Source: Cycas panzhihuaensis
Taxonomy: Eukaryota > Cycadophyta
Reading direction: 5' to 3'
Length of the DNA: 64,000 nucleotides
Assembly (NCBI GenBank): GCA_023213395.1
Contig: CM041465.1
Coordinates: forward strand, 234,987,741 to 235,051,740
The translations under genes were made by a program, and so were the position numbers. Shown here in pieces: positions 10,542-20,552 of the stretch; within the stretch, counting starts at the first letter, position 1, and each line of letters opens with the position of its first letter. Below the pieces are notes generated by a model. The model did no database searches, was not told the origin of the DNA, and saw only the letters and a list, made by a program, of their open reading frames with translations.

Positions 10542-13171
10542 TGAAATGTGTCTGTGGGGTGGTCTCTTATGTTTAGTAAGATGCGACTAACTAAGATGTA
10601 ATCAAGCTATGAGTGGGATCTAACGACAAGAAAAACACCACATAGGGCATCCATACGCAGGAGCGCAGATTTAGGACCTATAAATGATGCCTAATTGCCT
10701 TTGGGTAATCTTTGGAGAAGGACGTAAGGCGAGGCCTTAGGTCATCCCAAAAGGAGAGGCCCTCCTACCCCTTAGATGGCCGAGAAGAGGAAGAGGGATC
10801 CTAAAGAGTTGCACTTTCTCAAGAGAGAGAGAAGGCGACGTGTAAAAAAATGTATGTAGTATGGTATCCTACATGTGGGCTAGTTGGGGAAGTGAGGAAT
10901 GGATAACTCACGTCCAAAGAAAACTACCTACACGTGGTATAAACAACTATAAATAAAAAGAGACGCACAAATGGAAGGATGAGTTCTTTTTCTCTTTTTT
11001 CATTTCCTATATATTTTAGCATGCAAACATGTGCATAAAAGAAAATGCTATAGGAAAGGATAAAAAAGAAGAAGAATACCTGGAAATATAGTGTGGTTGG
11101 AGTGTTGCGACCTTCGATTCTTTGCGCACTCTTCCACTCGAACTTGTCATGTGGGTGAGAGACTAGCCAGCGACGGTTGCCATAAGCAGTCAAGGGGCTT
11201 ACCTTCACCAAACATACGAAAAATAAAGCAACACAAAGGATAGCAAAAAGGAAACAAAGAAATACTACTAACAAGAGGCTAACCTATCAATGAGTTCTCC
11301 TCATGCGTATTTCTGTTACCATAAAGCCTACTAATCACAACATAAGAGTTTCTCCCTCCTGGAAGAGGGGGTGCCAAATATACCCAATATATGTATATGT
11401 AAATATAAAAAACTGATATTAAATCAAGTCAAAGAAAAGTTGCACACTACTCCAAAACTCTAAGCAAAACTCAAACAAGCAGCAGCACCAAACGGTACCC
11501 AAAATGAAGGAGTTAGCCTCGGAATGGCCAACTCACCCATAGGTATCTCCATGTAGCCTTGAGGGAGGGGACAACAAAGTGTACTGGTTGTATGGGATAG
11601 CAAACAAGAGAGAAAATAGACCAGCGGAATGATATAGAAGCACACCCAAGAGACAAAGTGCTATGAGTAGCAAATCATCTAGTTGGGATGGGCTAAGGGT
11701 CACAGAGCAACTGGGAAGGGTTTTGGGGCTTATGTGGTGCCCAAAACCAACAAGTGAAGGTCTAAAACTAGCGTGGTAAGGGGCTGCTAATATTGTTTTA
11801 GATCTAGAAACAAGCTCTGAAAATCCCTAGCCCAGCTCTAAGGGAGGCACTAGGTGAAAGAAGAAGGAAGGGAAGGGTTTCGACGCTTGGGGAGAAGGCC
11901 AATAAGGGGGACTGACCCCACCTTTTTCCCTTCACCTTTCTTTGTATAACCCTCTTGCACAACCACCTTGAAGTGGACTTGCAATAAATGAGAGAGGGAG
12001 CACTGTAAAATAGGGAACAATGAATAGGTTCCTATAGGATGGAAAGCCAAGAGCAACAAAATAATTAAGAACTGTTCATAAAAAGTAGGAGAAAAATATG
12101 AATCCTAGAGAAAACATTAGAGAGGTACCTTGCAGCAGGAAGTAGGAGCTTATTCCTACTAGGAATTAGGAGAAGAAGCCTGTGGTTGATAGGCTTTTTA
12201 GTCTAGCCTAAAAAAGAGGCAACCGTAGGAGCATAACTAAGATCTTGGAACCATGGAGCTTGCTTTAAAGAATTGCTGTCAGTATTCCTTCCTCCACTGT
12301 ATAAACCTATAAAGAGAGGGCCTGAGCTGCTAGAGCAGGGCCTGAGATGCAGCAGGTATCCCTGTGGAAAGAGCACTAGAGCCAAAGAGCAGGTCTTCTG
12401 GCAGTCCTAGAGAGAGAGTTGTAGTAGTGTAATGAAAAATAGATGAAGAAGAGATGCAAATGACTTACTTTTTGGGTTTTATATTCCCCTTAACCCTAAA
12501 TGAGCATTTAGGGTTACGGGGAGATGAGTAGACATGGACACCATGTGGTAGTTCTGTGAAAAGAGTGGTAACTACTATGACTATTTTAAAAAAAATAATT
12601 TTAAATAGTCACACCGCGACAAACTTTGCGGCACCATGGTAAATATTGCGGTACCACTAAGTTTACAATGGTGTGGGCCTGCAAGCTAAAATTAGGGCAA
12701 AAATAGGGCCTAAATCCATATAGAGGGTATGATGAGGCTCGACAGGGTGGAAATTCCTGCCCAAGTGGCTGATAGGTGGCTAGAAAAGAGAAACAAGTCT
12801 CAATGGGGGTCCTATCATACTTAGAAAGAGAATCAAAGTGGAGACAGGATGTTGTCATGGACGAGACGTGACCAACTAAGGTGCTCGAGGAGCTATGGAG
12901 ATGGTGTGAGTGGCTGAGTGCCATATGGGGTGCATGACTCACTATGGAGTACCCCCATGGTGGGTCGTCATAGGCTGAGTGGTGCGCAGTAGGCACAAGC
13001 AATGTGATCAGGCAAGAAAGTAGTGCAATCACACAAATGATAGGCAAGCATGTATCAAGCAATACACTAAGTAACCTTGATCAAGCAAAAGTGAGGATGG
13101 GAGTGAGAAACGTATACCTAGGCTTAGCTGAGTTGACTCGTCCCAAATCCATTCTTGGTAGCTGAGAAACA
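10542..13171 (-). repeat. 5' LTR of element B
   Basis: Reverse strand. It starts TGTTTCTCAGCTACCAAGAA and ends ..CAGACACATTTCA next to the primer-binding site; length 2630. The first 60 bases match the other LTR starts. The U3 repeat cluster (GCGGCACCATGG.., GCGGTACCAC) is at about 12610-12665, and a TATA box about 687 bases in. Reverse frames inside (12601-13062, 10924-11274 and others) are not conserved between LTRs and are not genes. Confidence 0.85.
12475..12548 (-). promoter_or_regulatory. Core promoter region of LTR B
   Basis: Reverse strand: CCACATGG (a G-box with one CpG changed to CpA) at 12541-12548, then a TTTAGGGTTAAGGGG stretch, then TATAAAACCC ending at 12475. Order and spacing match the other LTRs. 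Confidence 0.55.
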
Positions 13172-13177
13172 ACCCCC

Positions 13178-13564
13178 GCAGGTGATGGCCTTGAGGAACT
13201 TTCATCCACTCCTTCTGAGGAGCCCCTTCCTAACTCTCCCTTAGAGTCTTTTGGGGATGTTGGGCATCCTATAGACCATCGTAGCTTTGTTGCTCCAACT
13301 CCCTCCAGCACCCTATCTATTCAAAGTAAGATCATCCATGGTGTGGATTACTTCGAAGATGATGAGGCCTTACTTGAGCACTTAGCAGGCTCTATGTCCA
13401 ACTTTCCTTCTAGTCACCATAGGCTTGGCCACCAGAAGGTCTTGGCAATTGGATGCAACTCGCTGACCCAGTTCCATCCCCTATTCTGTCTTTTCCTGTT
13501 GACCTTGCCCCTCTCCATTTTGAGGAGGGGAATGCCATGTGCATGGGAGCAACCCAGGACATAG
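13178..13564 (+). pseudogene. pol: Protease-RT linker of pol, element C (5' truncated)
   Basis: The frame is open from the B/C junction: Ser/Pro/Glu-rich sequence (ELSSTPSEEPLPNSPLES.., VAPTPSSTLS) and then IHGVDYFEDDEALLEHLAG, an acidic segment just before the RT domain. A frameshift near 13450 moves the reading to the frame at 13453-13989. The protease itself is not present. Such linkers are poorly conserved in sequence but Pro/Ser-rich in E, G and H too. Confidence 0.6.
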
Positions 13565-13989
13565 TCCTAGCCCTAGGCAAGGTCATTAAGGTAGGGGTAG
13601 AATGCCCTCCTCATGAGGTAAGGGAATATTCTCTTTTGTTCCAAGAGTTTTGGGATGTCTTTACATGGGATTATTCTGACATGAAGGGAATCAACCCCTC
13701 TATTATCACCCATAATCTCACTACTATTCCTAGTGCCCACCTCATGCACCAGAAACAGTGTCCTCTCCATCCTAAACTCTCAGCCGCCATCAAAATGGAG
13801 GTTGAGAAACTTTTGGATGATGGACTCATTACTTCTATAGACCGCTTGACTAAATTCAGACCCAAATGGGTTGGCCCTTTTGTCATTCTCGAGAGTCTCG
13901 ATAATGGCACCTATAGGATCGCCACCCTAGAGGGCCTTGAATTTGAGAAAGTTGTTAATGGGAAATTCCTCAAGAAATTCTATACATGA
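13453..13989 (+). pseudogene. pol: RT N-terminus fused in frame to integrase C-terminus, element C
   Basis: Residues 1-128 or so read the start of a Ty3/gypsy RT: a low-complexity lead, then EVREYSLLFQEFWDVFTWDY, MKGINPSIITHNL and HPKLSAAIKMEVEKLLDDGL. That last helix normally precedes the fingers and palm. After GLITSID the frame passes directly into RLTKFRPKWVGPFVILESL, the integrase C-terminus also seen in A. So fingers, palm (YxDD), RNase H and the integrase core are deleted while the frame stays open to the normal end of pol at 13989. The product would have no catalytic activity. This breakpoint differs from the one in G and H. Confidence 0.85.
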
Positions 13990-14032
13990 CTCTGTCATCA
14001 CCTTATTCATGCTCCGAAATGAGCCTAAACTA

Positions 14033-14090
14033 CCACCCTGAGCTTATTTCCATTCCTACTAGCCGTAGGCAGAATGATGGCTTACGGTGG
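14033..14090 (+). other. Post-pol stem-loop, element C
   Basis: The left arm begins CCACCCTGAGC and ends CCATTC; the right arm is GAATGATGGCTTACGGTGG. The outer pair is CCACC/GGTGG here and CCATC/GATGG in A, a paired change that keeps the stem. It lies 44 bases after the pol stop. Confidence 0.7.
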
Positions 14091-15465
14091 CCCTCTCGTT
14101 CCTTTTTGGTTCCTCCCACAAAGCCCTCGTTCCCTTCTTCTTGGGAACCTTGTCCTCCTATTTGGGCATCCCCCAATTAAGATGACTTTTCAGGAGTATC
14201 GTCACTCCCATCCTTTCGGCATTTCCTTTGCATATCTTGTTATGCTCCCATGTGGACATGTGTATTGCTTTGTTTCCTAGCCCCATATATGTCCATCGCC
14301 TCTACTCATGGTGATCGTGTATGCTCCTATTAGGAACATGGTCCTACATGAAAGGAAATGTGCATAACTTAAACAAATATCATAACACAAAATTCCTACA
14401 ATAATCATCTCAAAGTACAGTCATGCATATCCCTATGCATCTATGCACCCTCATACACATACATAAACGTGTAAACAAAGCATATATATCATCCATCATA
14501 TATTATGATATACATCATCATATACCAAATGGAGTATCAATCATCCTGTCTACATACATCAAAACCATCATGTGTCATATCATACAAATGGTATAGTACA
14601 TCATCCGCGGGAAGCCGGTGTCCTTGTAGGGAGGGTACAATCATGTGACTACATATATATAGTGACTCCCTGGAGGTCCATGCTTTCTCCTATATAAAAT
14701 AAAACTCATATATACTATCCTACTACTGCCCTGTCCCTAGGGTATCATCTCTTGGTTGATGTGATCCCTCTCCTGGGGACCACATCCCTCTGAGACTCCT
14801 CCTCGGTCTTTGTGAGCCTCCTTCCTTGCTCTCCTCATCCTATGGCCTCCTCGGGGTTGTCACCATCATGTGGGTATGTGTCCTACTCTGTGCCAACCTT
14901 GATGCCACCTTCTCTACCAGTCGATCATATTAGGCCTAGATATGATCCCGCTCCATATCCACAAGGTGGAGCCCCTCCTCCATCCCCTTGAGGCTCTCCT
15001 CCATCACTGCTAGCTGGATATGGCTCTCTGTATCCCCTCTGGCTCCTCCTTGAGCCTCCAGCACCTGTACCTAACTTTGTAGACCATCTTTCTCTACTCG
15101 GGTGGTGTCCAACTCTGCCTGTTGCCATCCTGCATGTACCTTGTGCTCCTGGGACTTCACGACCTATATGTCTCTCACGATTATCAATGGGGTGAATGTT
15201 GCTGCATGGATGCCTGTCGATCTGGGCTCATCACCTGCCTGGATGGGAGGTTGCCCCTCTGCATAGGCCCGAGGGAATATCTCTTAGACTACTACCTCTA
15301 CCAGTCTCTGGATGTCTGTTATACTTGCAAATCCAATATGACACATATCAGTATATATCCATACACATATCAAACCAAAAATCAAACTATATATACATCT
15401 GGCAATCAAACGACGATAGGAGAAGGTCATGTCTCACTTGGTGTGGCTGCCGACTCCTCTACTTA
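14091..15465. other. Spacer between pol and the antisense PMD gene, element C
   Basis: Matches the spacer of A: a start with TATCTTGTTATGCTCCCATG, an AT-rich part with many CATA/TATA steps (14340-14690), then the shared GGGAAGCCGGTGTCCTTG and a pyrimidine-rich part. I see no supported gene. The forward frames at 15122-15576 and the reverse frame at 14925-15128 are low-complexity shadows. Confidence 0.6.
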
Positions 15466-15828
15466 AGCTACTGCCTCTGCCTTGGGCACTCCACCAGCCG
15501 TAGGTACCTCCTCCTCCTCAGGTACCTCCTCTGCCATCACCTTAGTGACTGGGGCATCCCTCCTCTCTGCAGCTAGTGCAACTACCTCTCTAGATCCCCT
15601 GACAATCCATAGCCTACGGGCCCATGTCATTAGACCCCTACTCTCTTTTGTAGCTCCTAATGGGCTTGCCTCTTCACCTATAACCCCAGACAGACTTGCC
15701 CCTCTGCCTGTGGTTTATGATGGACCTACCTCTTCTACAGGTCATGATGGGCCGGCCCCATCACCTCCATTAATGCCCTTATCATCTCCTAGGGGCACTT
15801 CTACCCCACCTACCTCATCATCGCTATC

Positions 15829-16704
15829 CTACCTCACTGCTCTATATGGATCTGCTATATAGTCTGTCATGGTAAGGAGGTCTAGCAATATAGCCTCCAC
15901 CGAGCGATGGGCATGTGCCTGGTCCTCGGTCCCTCTCAACCTAGTCTGCCACTTGTGTACCATCAAGGCCCACTCTGAGATAAGGTGTGGTCCCCCTGTC
16001 AGCGCCACTACTCCAAAGTGGTCGAAGAACCAGCATTGTAGTAATGTACTGTAAGATAGTATGCCCCTCCATGCTACCCGAATAGCATCTAGCTGTGCGA
16101 TGAGGTTCGTAGCTATGAGGGTAGCACAGTCCATCCTCTCCCCTACCTCACACTGGCGTACTGCATCCATCCATCCTCTAGGTATATCCCTATAATTTTG
16201 TTTCTGGGATATCTGGAACAGAATGCACAGTGTAATCAGCTTTCTCACCTGAGGAACTCTTGACATCACCATGGTCCGGAGAGGAATCCCTTGCCTCTCC
16301 CGCCTATCTGAGCCTATAAAGAATGTCGCAGCCTCCCTATGTGCTGCCTCATTGCTGGGAAATGCTCCTAGTATCACTGGCCTCCCTATCATCGGTACTC
16401 CCACTATCCTCCTGATGTCCTTGGGCATTACTAATACATCCCCCACTTGGGATAAGTAGAAGACATGTCTCTGCTTGTCCCAGTGCGATACTATATCTAC
16501 TAGTAATCGTTGATCTGATGTGTACTGGGGTGTGCTCGTGACCTTCAATATGCCACATCTTAGTAGGATCTCCCTATCCTCTCTCGACATCATCTCAATA
16601 AAACTAAGCATCGCCATACCTATATTCTCGCGGTTCTCCACCATGATCATGACCTGCAAAACACCATAAAACACGTCAAACTTTGACCTATACTCATCCC
16701 TCAT
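15829..16704 (-). CDS. Plant mobile domain (PMD)-like protein, antisense to element C; best-preserved copy
   Basis: 291 open codons on the reverse strand. A PMD-like core is visible: YTSDQRLLVDIVSHWDKQRH (residues 61-80), VFYLSQVGDVLVMPKDIRRI (81-100), then VGVPMIGRPV. It matches the family pattern of a Trp helix, F.l..G...tp.D and a G.P..G.pv loop. ALMVHKWQTRLRGTEDQAHA (245-264) and LLDLLTMTDYIADPYRAV follow. A TAG at 15829-15831 replaces the Trp of MRWDSDDE seen in A and G; the acidic, GPSG-repeat tail then continues in the same frame to about 15466, so the original was nearer 410 residues. Residues 1-17 precede a conserved acceptor AG (16654-16655) and may be intron. MAIN/MAIL1-type proteins have silencing roles; a role for this element-borne copy is inference. 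Confidence 0.7.
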   Translation of the reverse strand: MRDEYRSKFDVFYGVLQVMIMVENRENIGMAMLSFIEMMSREDREILLRCGILKVTSTPQYTSDQRLLVDIVSHWDKQRHVFYLSQVGDVLVMPKDIRRIVGVPMIGRPVILGAFPSNEAAHREAATFFIGSDRRERQGIPLRTMVMSRVPQVRKLITLCILFQISQKQNYRDIPRGWMDAVRQCEVGERMDCATLIATNLIAQLDAIRVAWRGILSYSTLLQCWFFDHFGVVALTGGPHLISEWALMVHKWQTRLRGTEDQAHAHRSVEAILLDLLTMTDYIADPYRAVR

Positions 16705-17318
16705 CCTCTAGACTGCCTCTTGGCCTCACTTGGTCAAGATTTAGGGTCCCTTGGACCCCCATTTTCTTTTTTCTATAGTTCTATCTTCACACCACACCAA
16801 ACTTCATGGACTGCAGAGTTTGGCCTGGGTCCCGTGGCGATTGGGTCCCCGTAGTAAAGATCATGACATCGTGATCTTTGTCACGGTGTGAATGTCACCC
16901 CCCCAAAAGGGGGGGTTTTTTACCCAAAAAACCAAAAAAAATTATTCTAAGTGGGCACAACCAGGCCCACTGGGACCAGAGATGCCTAATGCCCAAGTCC
17001 TGTCTCTCTCTGGGTCCAATTTAGACTCCAGGAGATCTTTTTTGCCCATATGGGGCAAAAAAATCTACATAAAAATCTATAAAAAGCATTAAACTTCAAA
17101 TCATCAGATGGGTCATGGTTTTAGAGATCCACTCACTGGATCTAGCTAAGCACTCACCATCTCATCTCTGTGATCCCAATGGCTATTCTCCAGCTCTGAT
17201 CTAATGGTTTGATCTCCCTCTGTGTGCCTCCGAGGTCAGGTAGCGCTCCACTGTGTAAGGAAATGGCTCTAGATTCATTTGAGAGCTCATGAAAATAAGT
17301 CTCGTTTTCATCGATTTT
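16705..17318 (-). other. Leader or intron of the antisense PMD unit, element C, with hairpin
   Basis: Contains a perfect hairpin at 16898-16915 (seven C, AAAA, seven G), flanked by T6 on the forward strand, and AAAGATCATGACATCGTGATCTTT-like inverted arms AAAGATCA/TGATCTTT (16856-16879). Both match structures at the same place in A. A short reverse frame at 17387-17154 starts just inside the promoter but is not conserved, so it is not called a gene. Confidence 0.5.
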
Positions 17319-17330
17319 CCTTATATAAGC
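17319..17330 (-). promoter_or_regulatory. TATA box for the antisense PMD gene, element C
   Basis: Reverse strand GCTTATATAAGG, followed inside by AAAATCGATGAAAACGAG. The element G copy reads TATATATAAAGG then AAACTCGATGAAAATGGA, so box and downstream sequence are both conserved. It lies about 660 bases before the PMD exon. Confidence 0.62.
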
Positions 17331-17867
17331 AGTGACCCCGATGGGCACTGTCTCTCTTTCCACTCTTGGGACAACCCTTTGGATCATTTCTCACCCCCGA
17401 TCATCTTTGCCTTCGGGCCTTATTTCCCATTATGCTCCCATAGCTTTCGTTTCACTCTTTCTTTTGGATGCATTTATGGCATCTTGCTGATGCATTTTTT
17501 CACAGGGTCCTTCTGTCTCATTTTATGTGCCACCTCCGTGCATGCCTGCGTTTATAGTCATTTGGCTTGCTTCGCCATCCTAGACTCAGTTTTGTAGCTC
17601 ATTCCTACCCTTGGGGTCTCCAAAGGGAATACTCTCTTTATTTAGAGTCATTCTTTACTTTCTTAAGCAACCTTTGGCATCCTAGGGTGCCTTTTTACCG
17701 CCTGCTCTCAGCCAGTGGTTAGATAGCTTGCTCCTGTCCTTGGGTAGCCTCATTGCTAGGTCCTCCTACCCTTCACAGCCATTTATTGCTTTCCATACGA
17801 GCCTCTTTTGCCTCAACTCCTATATTATTGTACATTTTCTCTACCAAGACACTTTCTCTACTTATCC

Positions 17868-18300
17868 ATGACTCTCTTCATCTTTACCGATAGTGGAAGC
17901 CGTAGTAATCCTGGACCTTCTGTCGCTGCATGGATTCTTCACGGCCCTTTTGGACATGATTTTCTGTGCTCTAAAATCTTCCTCCCTAAGGCCACCAATA
18001 ATAAAGCTGAGTACATGGCTGTTATCAAAGCCCTCACTGATGCACTCTATTTCCATCATGGATCTATTATTCTTCTTTACGACTCCTAAGTGGTGGTGTC
18101 CCATCTCACCCAGGTTTACCAGGTGTGATGCCCTCACTTGAGAGCCCTCACTTTGACCACCAGATCCCTGCTGGCTAATTTCTAGTCTATCAACATCTAA
18201 CACATCCATTAGGCCCTCAACACTAAGGCATATAGCCTCGTTTACCTCATCCTTGAGTGCTGCCTTCCTCTTCTTGTTGATCGCCCCAGTCACTCTGTCA
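17868..18300 (+). pseudogene. Second RNase H (aRNH type), separate ORF, element C
   Basis: Starts MTLFIFTDSGSRSNPGPSVA, so an ATG lies eight codons before the turn that follows the first catalytic Asp. ATNNKAEY carries the catalytic Glu, and IILLYDS the second Asp, directly followed by a stop (18087-18089). Similarity continues in frame to VVVSHLTQVYQV and ..ALNTKAYSLVYLILE, where the last catalytic Asp is Tyr. This is a dead copy of the ORF seen in A, D, E and G. The shared MxLxIF start argues that the ancestral protein was translated on its own start and was not a domain of the main polyprotein. Confidence 0.82.
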
Positions 18301-18362
18301 CCCAAGTCTCAGCCCATTATGCAGATCACTTCACGATTCGTTCGTACCTCTAAAAGCTAGCC

Positions 18363-18383
18363 GCTAATGAGGTTAAATTATGG
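18363..18383 (+). repeat. Conserved 3' motif, element C
   Basis: CGCTAATGAGGTTAAATTATG preceded by CGTACCTCTAAAAGCTAGC, about 65 bases after the end of RNase H, as in A. Function unknown. Confidence 0.68.
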
Positions 18384-18689
18384 CAACTACCAGGTTTGCT
18401 CATTTACCCTTTTACTTGACATCATCATGCACTTCTCTCTGTATTTTTTTTACGATGGCAGCAGACCCCTCATCCTTCTTAGCTTCTAGTTGATTCTCGG
18501 GTGGCACATAGGCAACCCCTATGTTGTCTCCACCCCTATCCTCGTATCCACGTATTCTGCCATGACACTTGCTGGCACCCTTGACTCTCCTGTTATGATC
18601 ATGATATATATATATACATACATACGTGCTACTGACAGTTTTGTTGCCAGCATTTACCATCGATGCTTCTAAGCAATGAGGCTCTACTG

Positions 18690-18701
18690 CCAAGGGGGCA
18701 G
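18690..18701 (+). other. Polypurine tract, element C
   Basis: CCAAGGGGGCAG immediately before the LTR, identical to that of A, with GAGGCTCTACTG shared just upstream. Confidence 0.75.
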
Positions 18702-19200
18702 TGTTTCCCAGCTACTAGGAATGGATACGGATAGGTTGACTCAGGTAAGCATAGGTATGCTTCTTCCTTTTCACCTCTACTATTTCTTTGAAAAGGTTAA
18801 CAGAAATATTGCCTTATTGCATGATTGTTTACTTCATTTTCATGATCACGGTGTATCCATTTGGCTTGATCATGTTGCTTGTCATATTGTGAGCCTATGA
18901 CTACCCAACAGGACCTACCTTTCCACAAGGTATGCATCCCCATGGCACTTTACGACCCTTTGTGCTACCTCGACACTGCCTCAAGCCTCATTTGATTTGT
19001 ATGACCTGTTCATACCTTGACCCTGTGTCTTTATCACCTCATTTCTGGGACCTTTAGCCTTTGATGCCTCTTTGGGCCTTATTCACATGCCTTCTGGACT
19101 ATCCTAGCCACTTGGACAGGGGGGCTAGCCCCTCCTAGGCCTACCACATCACCTTCTAAGGCTCCTAGAACCCAAATTATTTCCATTCTGGATTTCTGGT

Positions 19201-19400
19201 CCTGCACCACTATAAACTTAGAGGTACCGCAAAGTCTACCGCAGTACCGTGAAGTTTACTGTGATGTGACTGTTGCAAGTTATTTTTAAAAACTGACGTG
19301 GAAATTATCACTTTTTTTGCAAAATTGCCACGTGGCCTCATGCCCAGCTCAGCCCTATTCACACCCTATTCACTTGCTTAGGATTGGGATGGGTATAAAT
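19201..19400 (+). promoter_or_regulatory. U3 promoter region of LTR C
   Basis: A cluster of short repeats (GAGGTACCGCAAAGTCTACC, GCAGTACCGTGAAGTTTACC, 19221-19265) is followed by TTATTTTTAAAAAC, then a perfect G-box palindrome GCCACGTGGC (19327-19336), then GGATTGGGATGGG and TATAAA at 19395, 693 bases into the LTR. This is the clearest copy of a layout shared by all LTRs here. G-boxes are known plant bZIP/bHLH sites; use by this element is inference. Confidence 0.6.
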
Positions 19401-20477
19401 TCCAAAACCATCATTATTTTACCCCTCTTAGATCTTTTTTGGCTCTCTAACTCAACTATTTCCTACTGTAGCTTCTACTCTTTCTCTCTTCCTTCCATAG
19501 GTGCATCTGCAAGCGTATGTTTCCTATAGCTCTAGTCTAGGATCCGCCTGCAATGGCCCTTCTTCGTGGTGGGAAAATTCTCTCTAGGCATTCTCAAGCA
19601 AGTTTGGGTATGGTTCTCTTCCAATTCACCCCAGCAAGTGTCTCTTACAGCTATCCCTAGGGTTACCTCCTATAAAACCTTACAGGAACCCTCCTCTTCC
19701 ACTAGTTGCAGAGGAAAACCTACCCTAGACTTAGCCCAGTAAGTACTTTAGATCCTTCTTTCAGAATTTATTATATGTTACCTCCATGTTAGACTCATTT
19801 TCTAGTGTGTTTGGTTACTTTCTTCCTGTTTGACTGTAGCAAACACTGTTTCCATTGAGATTGGCCTTTTATTTCTAGGTTTTTACCTTTCCTCTACTAG
19901 TTTTCCTTAAGGAAGCAGCAGGAGAAGATCCATAAAGGTTGGATGAAGGGAGTAAGGTGGGGGCAACCCCATTTAGGCCTACTCCCCAAGGGCAACTCCC
20001 TTCCCTCCTTTCTTCTCCTCCTCCCATGCTTCTCTTGGGTTAATTAGGAGAAGGTGAACCTTAGGCCTACATTAGATTATCAGTGTGTGCAGCCCCTTGC
20101 TACGTTGATTCGAGGCTTGCACGCCTCCTATTTGGACCCCCGTAGTGTATCTAATATTACTTGGTGTCCCTTGAAAACCTTAGTAGGGGTTTGTATGCCA
20201 GATTACTAGCCGTAGCAACTCCGTTACCTTGATACCTCCCCAACACTTTGTTACACTTATCCTCATGCTTCTTAGCTGTTATAAGTTGCCCTTTGTCCCT
20301 ACCTTGTTGTGCTAAAGAGCTGTGTGGAGAACCTAGTAGAGGGTTTGGCCATCATGATACTTCCCTTCACTCCTTCTTGCTTGATGTGTGTGTTTTATTT
20401 GAGAGAGATTTGGAGTTATTTGCAGCAGTATTTTTCTTAACTCGATATAATAATTTGATATATACATCACGTACACT

Positions 20478-20478
<1 letters not shown>

Positions 20479-20551
<73 letters not shown>
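20479..20551. repeat. (TA)n microsatellite in LTR C
   Basis: About 36 uninterrupted TA units. The open frames that read alternating Tyr and Ile across it are artefacts of the repeat. Confidence 0.95.

Positions 20552-20552
<1 letters not shown>

Larger units (their letters stand above)
7664..13171 (-). mobile_element. Element B: 5' part of a reverse-strand element (LTR, PBS, gag)
   Basis: Read on the reverse strand: 5' LTR (13171 to 10542), primer-binding site, and gag down to 7664, where the 3' LTR of A interrupts it. Its 5' LTR ends exactly where forward-strand pol sequence of C begins, so B probably inserted into C (the next five bases are ACCCC). Protease, RT and integrase of B would lie left of the window, beyond A. 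Confidence 0.8.

Noticed and set aside
13172-13311. Reverse frame at 13081-13311 crossing the B/C junction
   Set aside because: It spans two different elements and is Ser-rich by composition; the forward pol reading explains the C side.
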